Shown one piece after another: positions 8,472 through 16,735 of a stretch of DNA of 62,476 nucleotides. The DNA lies in the NCBI RefSeq assembly GCF_000346755.1, contig NZ_ANNV01000171.1, forward strand, positions 1 to 62,476, given 5' to 3'. How positions within the stretch are numbered: the stretch's first letter is position 1; each line of letters begins with the position of its first letter. A program made the position numbers and the translations under genes. Source of the stretch: Pseudomonas sp. CBZ-4. GTDB taxonomy: Bacteria; Pseudomonadota; Gammaproteobacteria; Pseudomonadales; Pseudomonadaceae. The notes beneath the pieces were generated by a model. It was not told the DNA's origin. It was given only the letters and a program-made list of their open reading frames with translations, and ran no database searches.

Positions 8472-9132
8472 GGCGATACCCTTTGCCGTGGACGGTGCGG
8501 ATCAGATCGTTGCCATGGGGTTTGCCCAGGGCTTGCCGGAGTCGGTAGATGTAGGTGCGCAGTGCGTCGCTCTCGGGCGGATCGCCTTCGGGCCACAGCG
8601 CTGCCTCGAGTTTGCGCCGGCTGACGGGCTGCGGTGCCGCATCGGCGAGCAGGCTCAGCAGGCTGAACTGGAGCGCTGGCAGCACGGTGACGATGCCGTG
8701 GTGACTCAAGGATTGCACAGTCGAATCAAGCACCAGGTCACCCAGCTGCCTTGGGCTGCGCGACTGACGCGGGGCACCCCGGCGCATCAGCGCACGAATG
8801 CGCCATAACAACTCCTGGGGCTCGAACGGTTTTACCAGGTAGTCGTCGCCGCCGACGGCATAGCCCTCTTCCTTGTCGGGCAGCGCGTCACGTGCAGTCA
8901 AAAAGATGACCGGGGTCTGAACCTGCTCGTTGCGTAATTGGCGGCAGGTATCAAACCCGCTCAGCCGAGGCATGGCGACGTCCATCACAATCAGGTCGTA
9001 TTCATGCTTGCGAACACGTTCCAGGCAACTTCGACCGTCGCGAGCGAAGTCTACGTCGTAACCAAATTCGGCCAGATAATCCCCCAGCGAACCTGCCAAT
9101 ACGTGATCATCTTCCACCAGTAATATATCCAT
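8455..9132 (-). CDS. OmpR/PhoB-family response regulator
   Basis: This 225-residue protein has a receiver domain with acidic pair D8/D9, phospho-acceptor D51 (VMDVAMP), conserved Thr in FLTARD and Lys in LVKPF, then a winged-helix DNA-binding domain. The ATG at 9132 is preferred because GGAG lies nine bases upstream and the protein then starts MDILLVEDD; the earlier in-frame ATG at 9153 has no such site. It is cotranscribed with the sensor kinase and divergent from a glycan-modification gene set, its most likely target. It resembles PmrA/QseB/ColR regulators, but I cannot assign one. Confidence 0.9.
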   Translation of the reverse strand: MDILLVEDDHVLAGSLGDYLAEFGYDVDFARDGRSCLERVRKHEYDLIVMDVAMPRLSGFDTCRQLRNEQVQTPVIFLTARDALPDKEEGYAVGGDDYLVKPFEPQELLWRIRALMRRGAPRQSRSPRQLGDLVLDSTVQSLSHHGIVTVLPALQFSLLSLLADAAPQPVSRRKLEAALWPEGDPPESDALRTYIYRLRQALGKPHGNDLIRTVHGKGYRLAIPY

Positions 9133-9264
9133 TAGAGCCAACTCCAAATTCATACACGCAGCAAAGATTATTCCTTCAGCAACTAACTAAATTCCTACAA
9201 CAATCGCTCGCCATATTTACGTAACGTGACATTTGATTCACATTCGACCTTATACATTCCCGGC
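9133..9264. promoter_or_regulatory. Divergent AT-rich control region between the regulator and gtrA-like genes
   Basis: The 132-base gap is visibly AT-richer than its flanks. It contains a repeated ATTCCT at 9170-9175 and 9191-9196, exactly 21 bases (two helical turns) apart, and an eight-base palindrome TTACGTAA at 9217-9224. Both transcription units should start here. I could not define -10/-35 boxes with confidence; the repeats are only candidates for a response-regulator operator. Confidence 0.4.
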
Positions 9265-9651
9265 ATGCCAAACACACTCGAATTATTAACTCGCTACTTG
9301 GGGTCCGGTTGCATCGCCACGTTAGTCCACCTGGTGATATTTACCTGTTTGCTGAAGGGGGGCGGCCCGGTCATTTCAACACTCTGCGCAGGCATCAGCG
9401 GGGCCGTGACCGCCTATTGCCTCAACAGGCACTGGGTATTCGCCGGGCGCCAGTGCATTGGCGTGCGGTTTGCCGTCACAGCGGCCAGCCAAGTGGTCGC
9501 GAACACGCTCATCGTCGGGTTACTGACCTTCTGGGGCGTGCATCCACATCTCGCACAACTAACGGCAATCGCAGCCGTGACCGTGCAGGGTTTTACGATC
9601 AATCATTTCTGGGTATTCAAACATGACATCAAGCGCGCACACCCCCAGTGA
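9265..9651 (+). CDS. GtrA-family membrane protein (putative polyprenyl-glycan flippase)
   Basis: This small membrane protein of about 128 residues has four hydrophobic helices and the GtrA pattern (RYLGSGCIATLVHLV near the start; AYCLNRHWVF in the middle; FTINHFWVF at the end). GtrA proteins are thought to flip undecaprenyl-phosphate-linked sugars across the inner membrane for transfer to surface polysaccharide. I prefer the ATG at 9265 (MPNTLELL); an in-frame GTG at 9226 would add 13 residues. The next gene starts 28 bases before this one ends, so they are coupled. Confidence 0.85.
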   Translation: MPNTLELLTRYLGSGCIATLVHLVIFTCLLKGGGPVISTLCAGISGAVTAYCLNRHWVFAGRQCIGVRFAVTAASQVVANTLIVGLLTFWGVHPHLAQLTAIAAVTVQGFTINHFWVFKHDIKRAHPQ

Positions 9652-10558
9652 TCCTCCACCGCCGATAGAACTTACCCTGCTGATTCCCTGCTTTAACGAA
9701 CAGTGCGTACTGGCGCAATTTCACGCGCGCCTCATGGCCATCGTTGAACAATTAAAAATAACTACCGAAGTGCTCTACATCAATGACGGAAGCCAAGATG
9801 AAACAGCCGCAATAATCGACCGTTATTCCCTGGATGCCCGAACCAGAAGCCTGCATTTGAACCGTAACTTCGGCAAAGAGGCCGCCATGCGCGCAGGTAT
9901 CAACGAAGCGCGGGGCCGTGCAGTGATCATCCTCGATTGCGACCTGCAGGACCCACCCGAGTTGATCCCGTTAATGGTGCAGGAGTGGCGCAAGGGCTTT
10001 GAAATCGTCAACATGCAGCGCCGCTCGCGGCATTGCGACTCCTGGCTCAAACGCACGACGGCCAGGCTCTACTACGCCGTCATGGACCAGTTGATCGATG
10101 ACTTCGATGTGCCCAGGGAAGTCAGCGATTTCCGCCTGATCGGACCCAATGCGCTGGCCGCCATTCGCGCCATGGACGACAACGCCGGCGTCCTGAAAAT
10201 ACTGGTCAGTTGGCTCGGCTACCCCACCACCGAAGTGAATTACGACCGCAAGCCGCGCCAGGCGGGCACGTCCAAATGGTCGTCGCTGTCGTTACTGAAC
10301 CTGGGAGCGGACTCGATTCTGGCGTTCTCTACCCGCCCCTTGCGGATGTACAGCTATTTGAGCGGAATCAGCTTTCTGCTCGGCTCGTTGTGGATCGCCG
10401 GCGTGGCGACGTTTGGCGAACTGACCCCTCAGCATCTGCTGCTGCAGGCAATCCTGCTGCTGTGCCTGGGCACCGCCGTGGTGGGCGAGTACGTCGGCCG
10501 GGTCCTGATGGTGGTCAGCCCCAGGCCAAAATCCCTGTGCAAACGCGATCAACCTTGA
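9623..10558 (+). CDS. Family 2 glycosyltransferase, dolichol/undecaprenyl-phosphate sugar synthase type (GtrB-like)
   Basis: The 311-residue enzyme has a GT-A domain with LIPCFNEQ, the nucleotide-sugar motif DGSQDET, and the metal motif DCDLQDPPE, and ends with two hydrophobic helices. This is the DPM1/GtrB architecture: it moves a sugar from a nucleotide donor to undecaprenyl phosphate on the cytoplasmic face. It overlaps the gtrA-like gene and precedes the ArnT-like gene by 30 bases. The first third is near 50% GC in lines I counted, lower than flanking core genes, hinting at acquisition. The sugar is unknown. Confidence 0.87.
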   Translation: MTSSAHTPSDPPPPIELTLLIPCFNEQCVLAQFHARLMAIVEQLKITTEVLYINDGSQDETAAIIDRYSLDARTRSLHLNRNFGKEAAMRAGINEARGRAVIILDCDLQDPPELIPLMVQEWRKGFEIVNMQRRSRHCDSWLKRTTARLYYAVMDQLIDDFDVPREVSDFRLIGPNALAAIRAMDDNAGVLKILVSWLGYPTTEVNYDRKPRQAGTSKWSSLSLLNLGADSILAFSTRPLRMYSYLSGISFLLGSLWIAGVATFGELTPQHLLLQAILLLCLGTAVVGEYVGRVLMVVSPRPKSLCKRDQP

Positions 10559-10588
10559 ACTCATTTATCCACTTGTGAGGCTAACGGT

Positions 10589-11971
10589 ATGAACCCTTCC
10601 GTTTCCATTCGCTTGCTCTGGGCAATCCTGCTTGGCGTACTGCTGGTGCGCCTGGGGACGCTCGGGCTGTATCCACTCATGGACACATCGGAAGCGCGCT
10701 ACGCGGAAATTGCCCGCAAGATGCTCGCCTCCAACGACTGGATCACGCCAATGTTCGATCACGGCGTACCGTTCTGGGGCAAACCGCCACTGTCGTTCTG
10801 GGTGCAGGCGCTGAGCATGAAAGTGCTCGGAATCGGGGAATTCGCCAGCCGCTTTTCCAGCTGGTTACTGCACGCCGCCAGCTGCCTGTTGATCGTGCGC
10901 TTCGCCAGCCAGGAGCGAAGCCTGCAGGTCGGATTGACGGCCGCGATCATCTATTCGACGTGCAGCCTCGGGTTCCTCTCCAGCGGCGCCGTGTTGACCG
11001 ACGGAGCCTTGGCGTTCGCCCTGCTGCTCGCACATATGGGCCTGTGGCGCGGGTTGATGCACGGTGAGCGCGGGTGGGCCCTGGCCGGCTTTTTCGGGCT
11101 AGGCCTGGGCCTGCTCGCCAAAGGCCCGCTGGCCCTGGTCCTGATAACGCTGCCGGCCGCCATATGGCTGGCGGTCACCGCCCACTGGCGCCGCCTGCTG
11201 GGTCTGCCCTGGCTGTCCGGCAGCGTATTGACGCTTGCCGTGGCCCTGCCCTGGTACTGGCTGGCAGAACAGAAAACCCCCGGGTTCCTGGAATACTTCA
11301 TCGTCGGCGAGCATTTCAGCCGCTATGTCATCAGCCAATGGCAGGGCGATCTATATGGCAGCGCCCATGCCCAGCCGCTGGGAATGATCTGGCTGCACCT
11401 GTTGGCCGGCCTCATGCCCTGGGCGCTTTTTTTGCCGCTGCTGGCGAAGCTGCGCGGGCACCTTGGCAGGCAGCCCGAATACTTCATCTTTGTGCTGGCT
11501 TGGGCGGCTTCGGCGCCGGTGTTTTTCACCATGTCCACCAACATTCTCTGGACCTATGTACTGCCCGCACTGCCGGCCTGGGCGGTATTGCTCGCCGACG
11601 TGATCTGCCGGCACATGCGCGCGGCCGTGATCGCTGCCGTAGCATTGGCGTTGCCGGTGACAGGCTGCGCCTTGATCATCAGCGGCAAGGCAGCCGACCG
11701 CCCCCAGAACCAGGTAGCCATCGTGGCGCTCTGGAAAGAGCAACAGGCCGCAGCCCCTGGTGACTTGATCTACCTGGGCTCGCGCTCATACTCGGCCGAA
11801 TTTTACAGCGCTGGCTGGGCGCGTCACCGCAAGAACCTGCAACAACTGCCGACGACAGCAAACTTCTATCTGGTGCAACGCCTGGACAAGCCGCAACCCT
11901 TGCCGCCGGCCTGCCGCACCATCGGCCAGGCCAACGGCTCGCAACTGCACTACTGCGCCGTGGCGCTTTAG
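10589..11971 (+). CDS. ArnT/PMT-family integral membrane glycosyltransferase
   Basis: The 460-residue polytopic GT-C protein starts with a helix and the ArnT-type periplasmic loop (DTSEARYAEIARKM ... GVPFWGKPPLSFW, about residues 31-70), in which acidic residues are catalytic in the family. It likely transfers the sugar delivered by the GtrA- and GtrB-like proteins to lipid A, LPS or another surface acceptor. It is shorter than the roughly 550-residue ArnT of the aminoarabinose pathway, and no other arn genes are nearby, so the sugar is probably different. It ends the three-gene set. Confidence 0.83.
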   Translation: MNPSVSIRLLWAILLGVLLVRLGTLGLYPLMDTSEARYAEIARKMLASNDWITPMFDHGVPFWGKPPLSFWVQALSMKVLGIGEFASRFSSWLLHAASCLLIVRFASQERSLQVGLTAAIIYSTCSLGFLSSGAVLTDGALAFALLLAHMGLWRGLMHGERGWALAGFFGLGLGLLAKGPLALVLITLPAAIWLAVTAHWRRLLGLPWLSGSVLTLAVALPWYWLAEQKTPGFLEYFIVGEHFSRYVISQWQGDLYGSAHAQPLGMIWLHLLAGLMPWALFLPLLAKLRGHLGRQPEYFIFVLAWAASAPVFFTMSTNILWTYVLPALPAWAVLLADVICRHMRAAVIAAVALALPVTGCALIISGKAADRPQNQVAIVALWKEQQAAAPGDLIYLGSRSYSAEFYSAGWARHRKNLQQLPTTANFYLVQRLDKPQPLPPACRTIGQANGSQLHYCAVAL

Positions 11972-12032
11972 TTAAACCTTTGGTGCAGCGGGAGGGTCTG
12001 TGGAATAAGCCCCTTAGAGCGTCAGCCGTCGC

Positions 12033-14513
12033 ATGGCCCCTCACTTCGACTTCGCCAGGCAATGGTTTGCCGCCAGAGGCTGGAAGCCGTTCGCCTTCCA
12101 GAAAGACGTGTGGCGTGCAGTCAAGCAAGGCCGCTCGGGCCTGCTGCATGCCAGCACCGGGGCCGGTAAAACCTACGCCCTGTGGTTTGCCGCGCTTAAC
12201 CGCTTCGCCATCACCCGCCCACCCGTGACGGGCAAACGCAAACCACCTGCCGAACCACTGACCGTACTCTGGATCACCCCCATGCGCGCCTTGGCTGCCG
12301 ACACCGCGCGGGCGCTTGAGGCGCCGCTGGCAGCCTTGCAGATTCCCTGGAGCGTTGGCCTGCGCACCGGCGATACCGGCAGCAGCGAACGCGCCCGGCA
12401 AACCCGACGTCAGCCCACCGCGCTGGTGACCACCCCGGAAAGCCTGACGCTGATGCTGGCGCGGGCCGACAGCGAGACAAGCCTGGGGCACCTGCGCATG
12501 GTCATCGTGGATGAATGGCACGAACTGATCGGCAATAAACGTGGCGTGCAGCTGCAACTGGCGCTGGCAAGGTTGCGCCGCTGGCATCCCGAGTTGGTGG
12601 TGTGGGGGATTTCGGCGACGTTGGGTAATCAGGCTCACGCCCTGGAGGTATTGGTCCCACACGGCGAAGGAATCAACGTGCAGGGGCAAACCGCCAAACA
12701 GCTGATTGTCGACACCTTGCTGCCCGCCGTGACCGAGCGTTTTCCATGGGCCGGACATCTGGGTTTGAAAATGCTGCCGCAGGTCGTGGCGGAGGTGGCG
12801 TCCAGCCGCAGTTGCCTGGTATTTACCAATACCCGGGCGCAGGCGGAAATCTGGTACCAGGCCTTGCTCGAAGCGCGCCCTGATTGGGCCGGGTTGATTG
12901 CCCTGCATCACGGCTCGCTCGCCAGGGAAACCCGTGACTGGGTGGAACGGGCACTGAAAGACGGCCAGCTCAAGGCCGTGGTGTGTACGTCGAGCCTGGA
13001 CCTGGGTGTGGACTTCCTGCCGGTGGAACGGGTGCTGCAGATCGGCTCGGCCAAAGGCGTAGCCCGCCTGATGCAACGCGCCGGGCGCTCCGGCCATGCA
13101 CCGGGGCGGCCATCGCGGGTAACACTGGTGCCGACCCATAGCCTGGAGCTGATGGAAGCGGCCGCTGCCCAGGACGCGATCGCCCAGCGCCGTATCGAAG
13201 CCCGCGAATCGCCCCACAAGCCTTTGGATGTGCTCGTACAGCATTTGGTGAGCATGGCATTGGGCGGCGGGTTTACCCCCGATGCGCTGCTCGCTGAAGT
13301 GCGCAGCGTGTGGGCCTATCGCGAACTCACCGAGGCTGAATGGGCCTGGGCGTTGGGGTTTGTGCGCCATGGCGGCCTGTCGCTGACGGCCTACCCGGAC
13401 TACCGTCGCGTCGAACCTGACGAGCACGGCATTTGGCGCGTCCCGGATGCGCGTCTGGCACGTCGGCATCGCATGAGCGTGGGCACTATCGTCAGCGATG
13501 CCAGTATCCAGCTGAAATTCTGGAGCAAGGGCGGCGGCGGCAAAAACCTGGGCAGTGTCGAGGAAGGCTTTATTGCCCGGCTCAAGCCGGGGGATGGCTT
13601 TCTGTTTGCGGGGCGCTTGTTGGAGTTGGTACGTGTTGAAAACATGACCGCCTATGTGCGCCGCAGCACCGCGAAAAAAGCCGCCGTGCCGCGCTGGAAT
13701 GGCGGGCGCATGCCACTCTCCAACGAGCTGGCCCAAGCCCTGGTCGAGCGTTTTGACGCCGCCGCGCACGGGCATTTTGACGGCCCGGAGATGGTGGCGG
13801 TACAACCATTGCTGCGCACCCAGTTACGCTGGTCCGGTTTGCCGACCCGCAAGCACTTGCTGGCCGAGACGCTGAAGTCGCGGGAAGGCTGGCACCTGTT
13901 TCTCTACCCGTTCGCCGGGCGCCAGGTCCACCAGGGGTTGGCGAGCCTGCTGGCGTGGCGGGTCAGCCAGTTGCAGCCTGTGACCTTCTCGATTGCCGTC
14001 AACGACTATGGGCTGGAACTGTTGAGCGCCACGCCCGTGGATTGGCCGGGTGTATTGAATGACGCACTGTTGAGCCCGGAGCAGTTGTTGACGGATGTTG
14101 CCGCCAGCCTCAACGCCGGCGAGCTGGCCCTGCGGCGCTTTCGTGAAATCGCCCGCATTGCCGGGCTGGTGTTCGCCGGCTATCCGGGCGCGCCCAAAAG
14201 CACGCGGCAGGTGCAGGCCTCCAGCGGATTGTTCTTCGAGGTATTCAAACAGTACGACCCGCAGAACCTCTTGTTGGCCCAAGCCGGGGAAGAAGTCCTG
14301 CGCAATGAGTTGGATATTCGTCGTTTGGAAGAGACCTTGCGCCACCTCTCGACCCTGGAATTGGACCTGCACGTCATCGAGCGTCCTACGCCCCTGGCTT
14401 TCCCCCTGCTGGTAGAGCGCATGCGCGAAAGCCTCAGCTCGGAAAAACTGTCGGAGCGCATTGCACGGATGGTCAAGGATCTGGAGCACGTCGCGGATCA
14501 TGGGAAGCGCTGA
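12033..14513 (+). CDS. Ligase-associated Lhr-type DEXH-box DNA helicase
   Basis: The 826-residue superfamily 2 helicase has Walker A STGAGKT at residues 41-47, Walker B DEWH at 160-163, a SAT motif (GISATLG), motif VI-like QRAGRSGH, and a long Lhr-type C-terminal region. The family acts as an ATP-driven 3'-to-5' DNA translocase in repair. Its stop overlaps the start of pdeM (TGATG). Its two other partners, exonuclease and ligase, are at 133-2768 on the same strand, separated by the transporter and glycan genes. Confidence 0.92.
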   Translation: MAPHFDFARQWFAARGWKPFAFQKDVWRAVKQGRSGLLHASTGAGKTYALWFAALNRFAITRPPVTGKRKPPAEPLTVLWITPMRALAADTARALEAPLAALQIPWSVGLRTGDTGSSERARQTRRQPTALVTTPESLTLMLARADSETSLGHLRMVIVDEWHELIGNKRGVQLQLALARLRRWHPELVVWGISATLGNQAHALEVLVPHGEGINVQGQTAKQLIVDTLLPAVTERFPWAGHLGLKMLPQVVAEVASSRSCLVFTNTRAQAEIWYQALLEARPDWAGLIALHHGSLARETRDWVERALKDGQLKAVVCTSSLDLGVDFLPVERVLQIGSAKGVARLMQRAGRSGHAPGRPSRVTLVPTHSLELMEAAAAQDAIAQRRIEARESPHKPLDVLVQHLVSMALGGGFTPDALLAEVRSVWAYRELTEAEWAWALGFVRHGGLSLTAYPDYRRVEPDEHGIWRVPDARLARRHRMSVGTIVSDASIQLKFWSKGGGGKNLGSVEEGFIARLKPGDGFLFAGRLLELVRVENMTAYVRRSTAKKAAVPRWNGGRMPLSNELAQALVERFDAAAHGHFDGPEMVAVQPLLRTQLRWSGLPTRKHLLAETLKSREGWHLFLYPFAGRQVHQGLASLLAWRVSQLQPVTFSIAVNDYGLELLSATPVDWPGVLNDALLSPEQLLTDVAASLNAGELALRRFREIARIAGLVFAGYPGAPKSTRQVQASSGLFFEVFKQYDPQNLLLAQAGEEVLRNELDIRRLEETLRHLSTLELDLHVIERPTPLAFPLLVERMRESLSSEKLSERIARMVKDLEHVADHGKR

Positions 14514-15163
14514 TGCATTATTCACTGACGCTGGAAGGCGAGGAATTATGGCTGCTGGCGGACAAAGCGGTGTATTGGCCCGCGCGCCAGTGCTTGTTGA
14601 TTGCCGATGCGCATTTTGGCAAAGCGTCGGCGTATCGCAGCCTGGGGCAGCCGGTGCCGCAGGGCACCACCACCGACAACCTGCTGCGGCTGGATCGGTT
14701 GCTGTCAGCGTACCCCTGCACGCACATGATCTTCCTCGGCGACTTCCTGCACGGACCCGGCTCTCACGCCAGCGGTACGCTGCGGGCGCTGGAGGCCTGG
14801 CGTACACGCAACAGGGCGCTGCACATCACCTTGATTCGCGGCAATCACGACAAACGTGCAGGCGACCCGCCCTTGGGCCTGAGGATCGACGTGGTAACAG
14901 AGCCGCTGCTGATAGGCCCCTTTGCGCTACAGCACGAACCGCACGCGCATGCCGATTACCACGTACTGGCGGGGCATGTGCATCCGGTCTATCGCCTGCG
15001 CGGCAAGGCTCGGCAAAGCTTGCGCCTGCCATGCTTCCAGATCGGCAGGCGAGTAAGCCTGTTGCCGGCGTTTGGAGCGTTCACCGGCGGGCATGAAGTG
15101 GCGCAGGGCAATGACCGCCAAATCTTGGTGATCGGCGATCATAAGGTTTGGCCAGTCGGTTGA
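14513..15163 (+). CDS. pdeM: Ligase-associated DNA endonuclease PdeM (metallophosphoesterase)
   Basis: The 216-residue calcineurin-type phosphoesterase shows all metal motifs: DAH (D32, H34), GDFLHG (D77), GNHD (N111-H112-D113) and GHVH (H155, H157). The P. putida counterpart is a manganese-dependent DNA nuclease. It starts one base inside the helicase stop codon and is the last gene of the repair set. A hairpin overlaps its stop codon. Confidence 0.92.
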   Translation: MHYSLTLEGEELWLLADKAVYWPARQCLLIADAHFGKASAYRSLGQPVPQGTTTDNLLRLDRLLSAYPCTHMIFLGDFLHGPGSHASGTLRALEAWRTRNRALHITLIRGNHDKRAGDPPLGLRIDVVTEPLLIGPFALQHEPHAHADYHVLAGHVHPVYRLRGKARQSLRLPCFQIGRRVSLLPAFGAFTGGHEVAQGNDRQILVIGDHKVWPVG

Positions 15164-15169
15164 CTGGCC
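15150..15169 (+). terminator. Hairpin at the pdeM stop codon (weak terminator)
   Basis: A perfect eight-base stem GGCCAGTC / GACTGGCC with a four-base loop spans the stop codon, between convergent genes. There is no U-tract, so intrinsic termination is doubtful. Confidence 0.35.
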
Positions 15170-15179
15170 CACAGGGGGT

Positions 15180-15379
15180 CAGGCAACTGGCGCGGGAGGC
15201 GGCTCATCGGGAACGGTAGGCGAGCCGGGCTCCTCGATGGGCTGCGGGGAGTCTGGATCAGGTTGGCCTGGGATGCCGCCCGCGTAAGCGGGGTTGGCCA
15301 TCAGTGACCAGGCCAGAACACCAATCTGGTTGGGTTCAAGCCGGGCAAGTTCGGCACTGATTCGCGGGTCGATCTTCAT
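15180..15379 (-). CDS. Small proline-rich hypothetical protein
   Basis: The predicted 66-residue protein has a short helical N-terminal half (MKIDPRISAELARLEPNQIG...) and a C-terminal tail of about 30 residues dominated by Pro, Glu, Asp and Gly. The ATG at 15379 is supported by a strong AGGAG six bases upstream; a longer reading to 15433 has no such site. No signal peptide or known domain is visible. It lies 108 bases downstream of dcd on the same strand and may be cotranscribed. I do not recognise a function. Confidence 0.7.
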
Positions 15380-15486
15380 AGGGAACTCCTCAAGCGTGGC
15401 TCGGCGCGTTGTGCACGCACCGAGGCAGTACACCCAATAGAGTGCCTTCCCGCTGACAAATTCCCTTTACGTGTAAGACCTTTCGA

Positions 15487-16053
15487 TCAAGCGCGCGGGA
15501 GGGTGACGCCGCGCTGGCCCTGGTACTTGCCTGCACGGTCTTTATAGGACACTTCACAGGCCTCGTCGGACTGCAGGAACAGCATTTGCGCCACACCTTC
15601 GTTGGCATAGATCTTTGCCGGCAAGGTGGTGGTGTTGGAGAACTCCAGGGTCACGTGACCTTCCCACTCGGGTTCAAGCGGCGTCACGTTGACGATAATG
15701 CCGCAGCGCGCGTAGGTGCTCTTGCCCAGGCAGATGGTCAGCACATCGCGGGGGATGCGGAAGAACTCCACGGTGCGCGCCAGGGCAAAGGAGTTTGGCG
15801 GAATGATGCATACGTCGCTCTTGACGTCGACGAAGCTCTTTTCGTCAAAGTTCTTCGGATCGACGATCGCCGAGTTGATGTTGGTGAACACCTTGAACTC
15901 ATCGGCGCAACGCACATCGTAGCCGTAGCTGGAAACACCGTACGAAATCACAGGGCTGTCGCCTTCGCCACGGATCTGGCGCTCAACGAAGGGTTCGATC
16001 ATGCCGTGCTCTTGCGCCATGCGGCGAATCCACTTGTCCGATTTGATGCTCAT
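15487..16053 (-). CDS. dcd: dCTP deaminase
   Basis: The 188-residue trimeric enzyme converts dCTP to dUTP, the main route to dUMP for thymidylate synthesis. The dUTPase-like fold is visible, with the KSTYARCG substrate motif and the catalytic glutamate region EWEGHVTLEFSNT. Length matches E. coli Dcd. It starts with MSIKSDKWIRRMA, and AGGA lies upstream of the ATG. Its promoter must lie in the gap shared with the divergent cold-shock gene. Confidence 0.95.
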   Translation of the reverse strand: MSIKSDKWIRRMAQEHGMIEPFVERQIRGEGDSPVISYGVSSYGYDVRCADEFKVFTNINSAIVDPKNFDEKSFVDVKSDVCIIPPNSFALARTVEFFRIPRDVLTICLGKSTYARCGIIVNVTPLEPEWEGHVTLEFSNTTTLPAKIYANEGVAQMLFLQSDEACEVSYKDRAGKYQGQRGVTLPRA

Positions 16054-16441
16054 GGCGGTGTCCTGAATAGCGAGGTGGAAAAATTCTGTTGGGCATCTTA
16101 CCGGGGCCGGCGTTGGGGTTCAAAGGGCGTCGGGCTTTTCTTCACGACAGGCCTGCCTGCCATAAGCCGCAGCCAGCGGGGCCGGGACCCTGCTTGTGGC
16201 GACCAGTGGCGATAAATACCACCGCCAGTCACGAAAATAGAGAAACCTTCGGAAATACCATTGGCACGTTCCGGAAAAAGGGTTAAGGTGGCGCCACTGT
16301 GCTGCTTGTGTCACTGAGAATCTCTACACGATATGTTGAATTTCGATCCAACCATCTCCAAGAATTTTTCCTGCTCTTTGCACTCAGTCTCGGCCAGGGC
16401 TTTTCCTGAGTCGCAGTTAACTTTGTCCAAGGAGATACACC
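16054..16441. other. Divergent region dcd / cold-shock gene, including long cold-shock leader
   Basis: This 388-base gap contains no plausible gene. The half next to the cold-shock gene (about 16300-16441) is its probable long 5' untranslated leader, a feature usual for cspA-type mRNAs, ending in the strong site AAGGAGATACACC before the ATG. I could not fix promoter boxes by eye. Confidence 0.5.
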
Positions 16442-16651
16442 ATGTCTAATCGCCAAACTGGTACCGTTAAGTGGTTCAACGATGAAAAAGGCTTCGGCTT
16501 CATCACTCCACAATCCGGTGACGACCTGTTCGTTCACTTCAAAGCTATCCAATCCGACGGCTTCAAAAGCCTGAAAGAAGGCCAACAGGTTTCTTTCATC
16601 GCTACCCGCGGTCAGAAAGGCATGCAAGCTGAAGAAGTTCAAGTTATCTAA
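16442..16651 (+). CDS. cspA: Cold-shock domain protein (CspA family)
   Basis: This 69-residue single cold-shock-domain protein contains RNP1 (KGFGFITP) and RNP2 (LFVHF) and binds single-stranded RNA and DNA as an RNA chaperone. It has a near-consensus Shine-Dalgarno sequence and a strong terminator. The sequence resembles the Pseudomonas Cap/Csp proteins; whether it is cold-inducible or constitutive cannot be told from sequence. Confidence 0.95.
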   Translation: MSNRQTGTVKWFNDEKGFGFITPQSGDDLFVHFKAIQSDGFKSLKEGQQVSFIATRGQKGMQAEEVQVI

Positions 16652-16669
16652 CTTGTACTGACTTAGTCG

Positions 16670-16702
16670 AAAAAACCCCGCCCTTAAAAGCGGGGTTTTT
16701 TT
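16670..16702 (+). terminator. Terminator of the cold-shock gene
   Basis: An 11-bp stem AAAAACCCCGC / GCGGGGTTTTT with a short loop is followed by further T residues, 19 bases after the stop codon. Its symmetric A and T tracts could also work for the opposite strand (rpoS transcripts). Confidence 0.93.
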
Positions 16703-16735
16703 ATGCCTGGGATTTGGTTATTCCGGGCATAAAAA

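Noticed and set aside
9226..9264. An upstream GTG start for the GtrA-like gene
   Set aside because: The 13 extra residues are polar and unlike GtrA N-termini, and the ATG at 9265 puts the first helix at the usual distance.
11679..13805. A 708-codon open frame on the minus strand opposite the glycosyltransferase and helicase genes
   Set aside because: It is antisense to two genes with clear family motifs and has no domain of its own.
16261..16290. A TTGGCAC sequence upstream of the cold-shock gene as a sigma-54 promoter
   Set aside because: The -12 element (TTGCA-like) is missing at the required spacing; GGAAA stands there instead.
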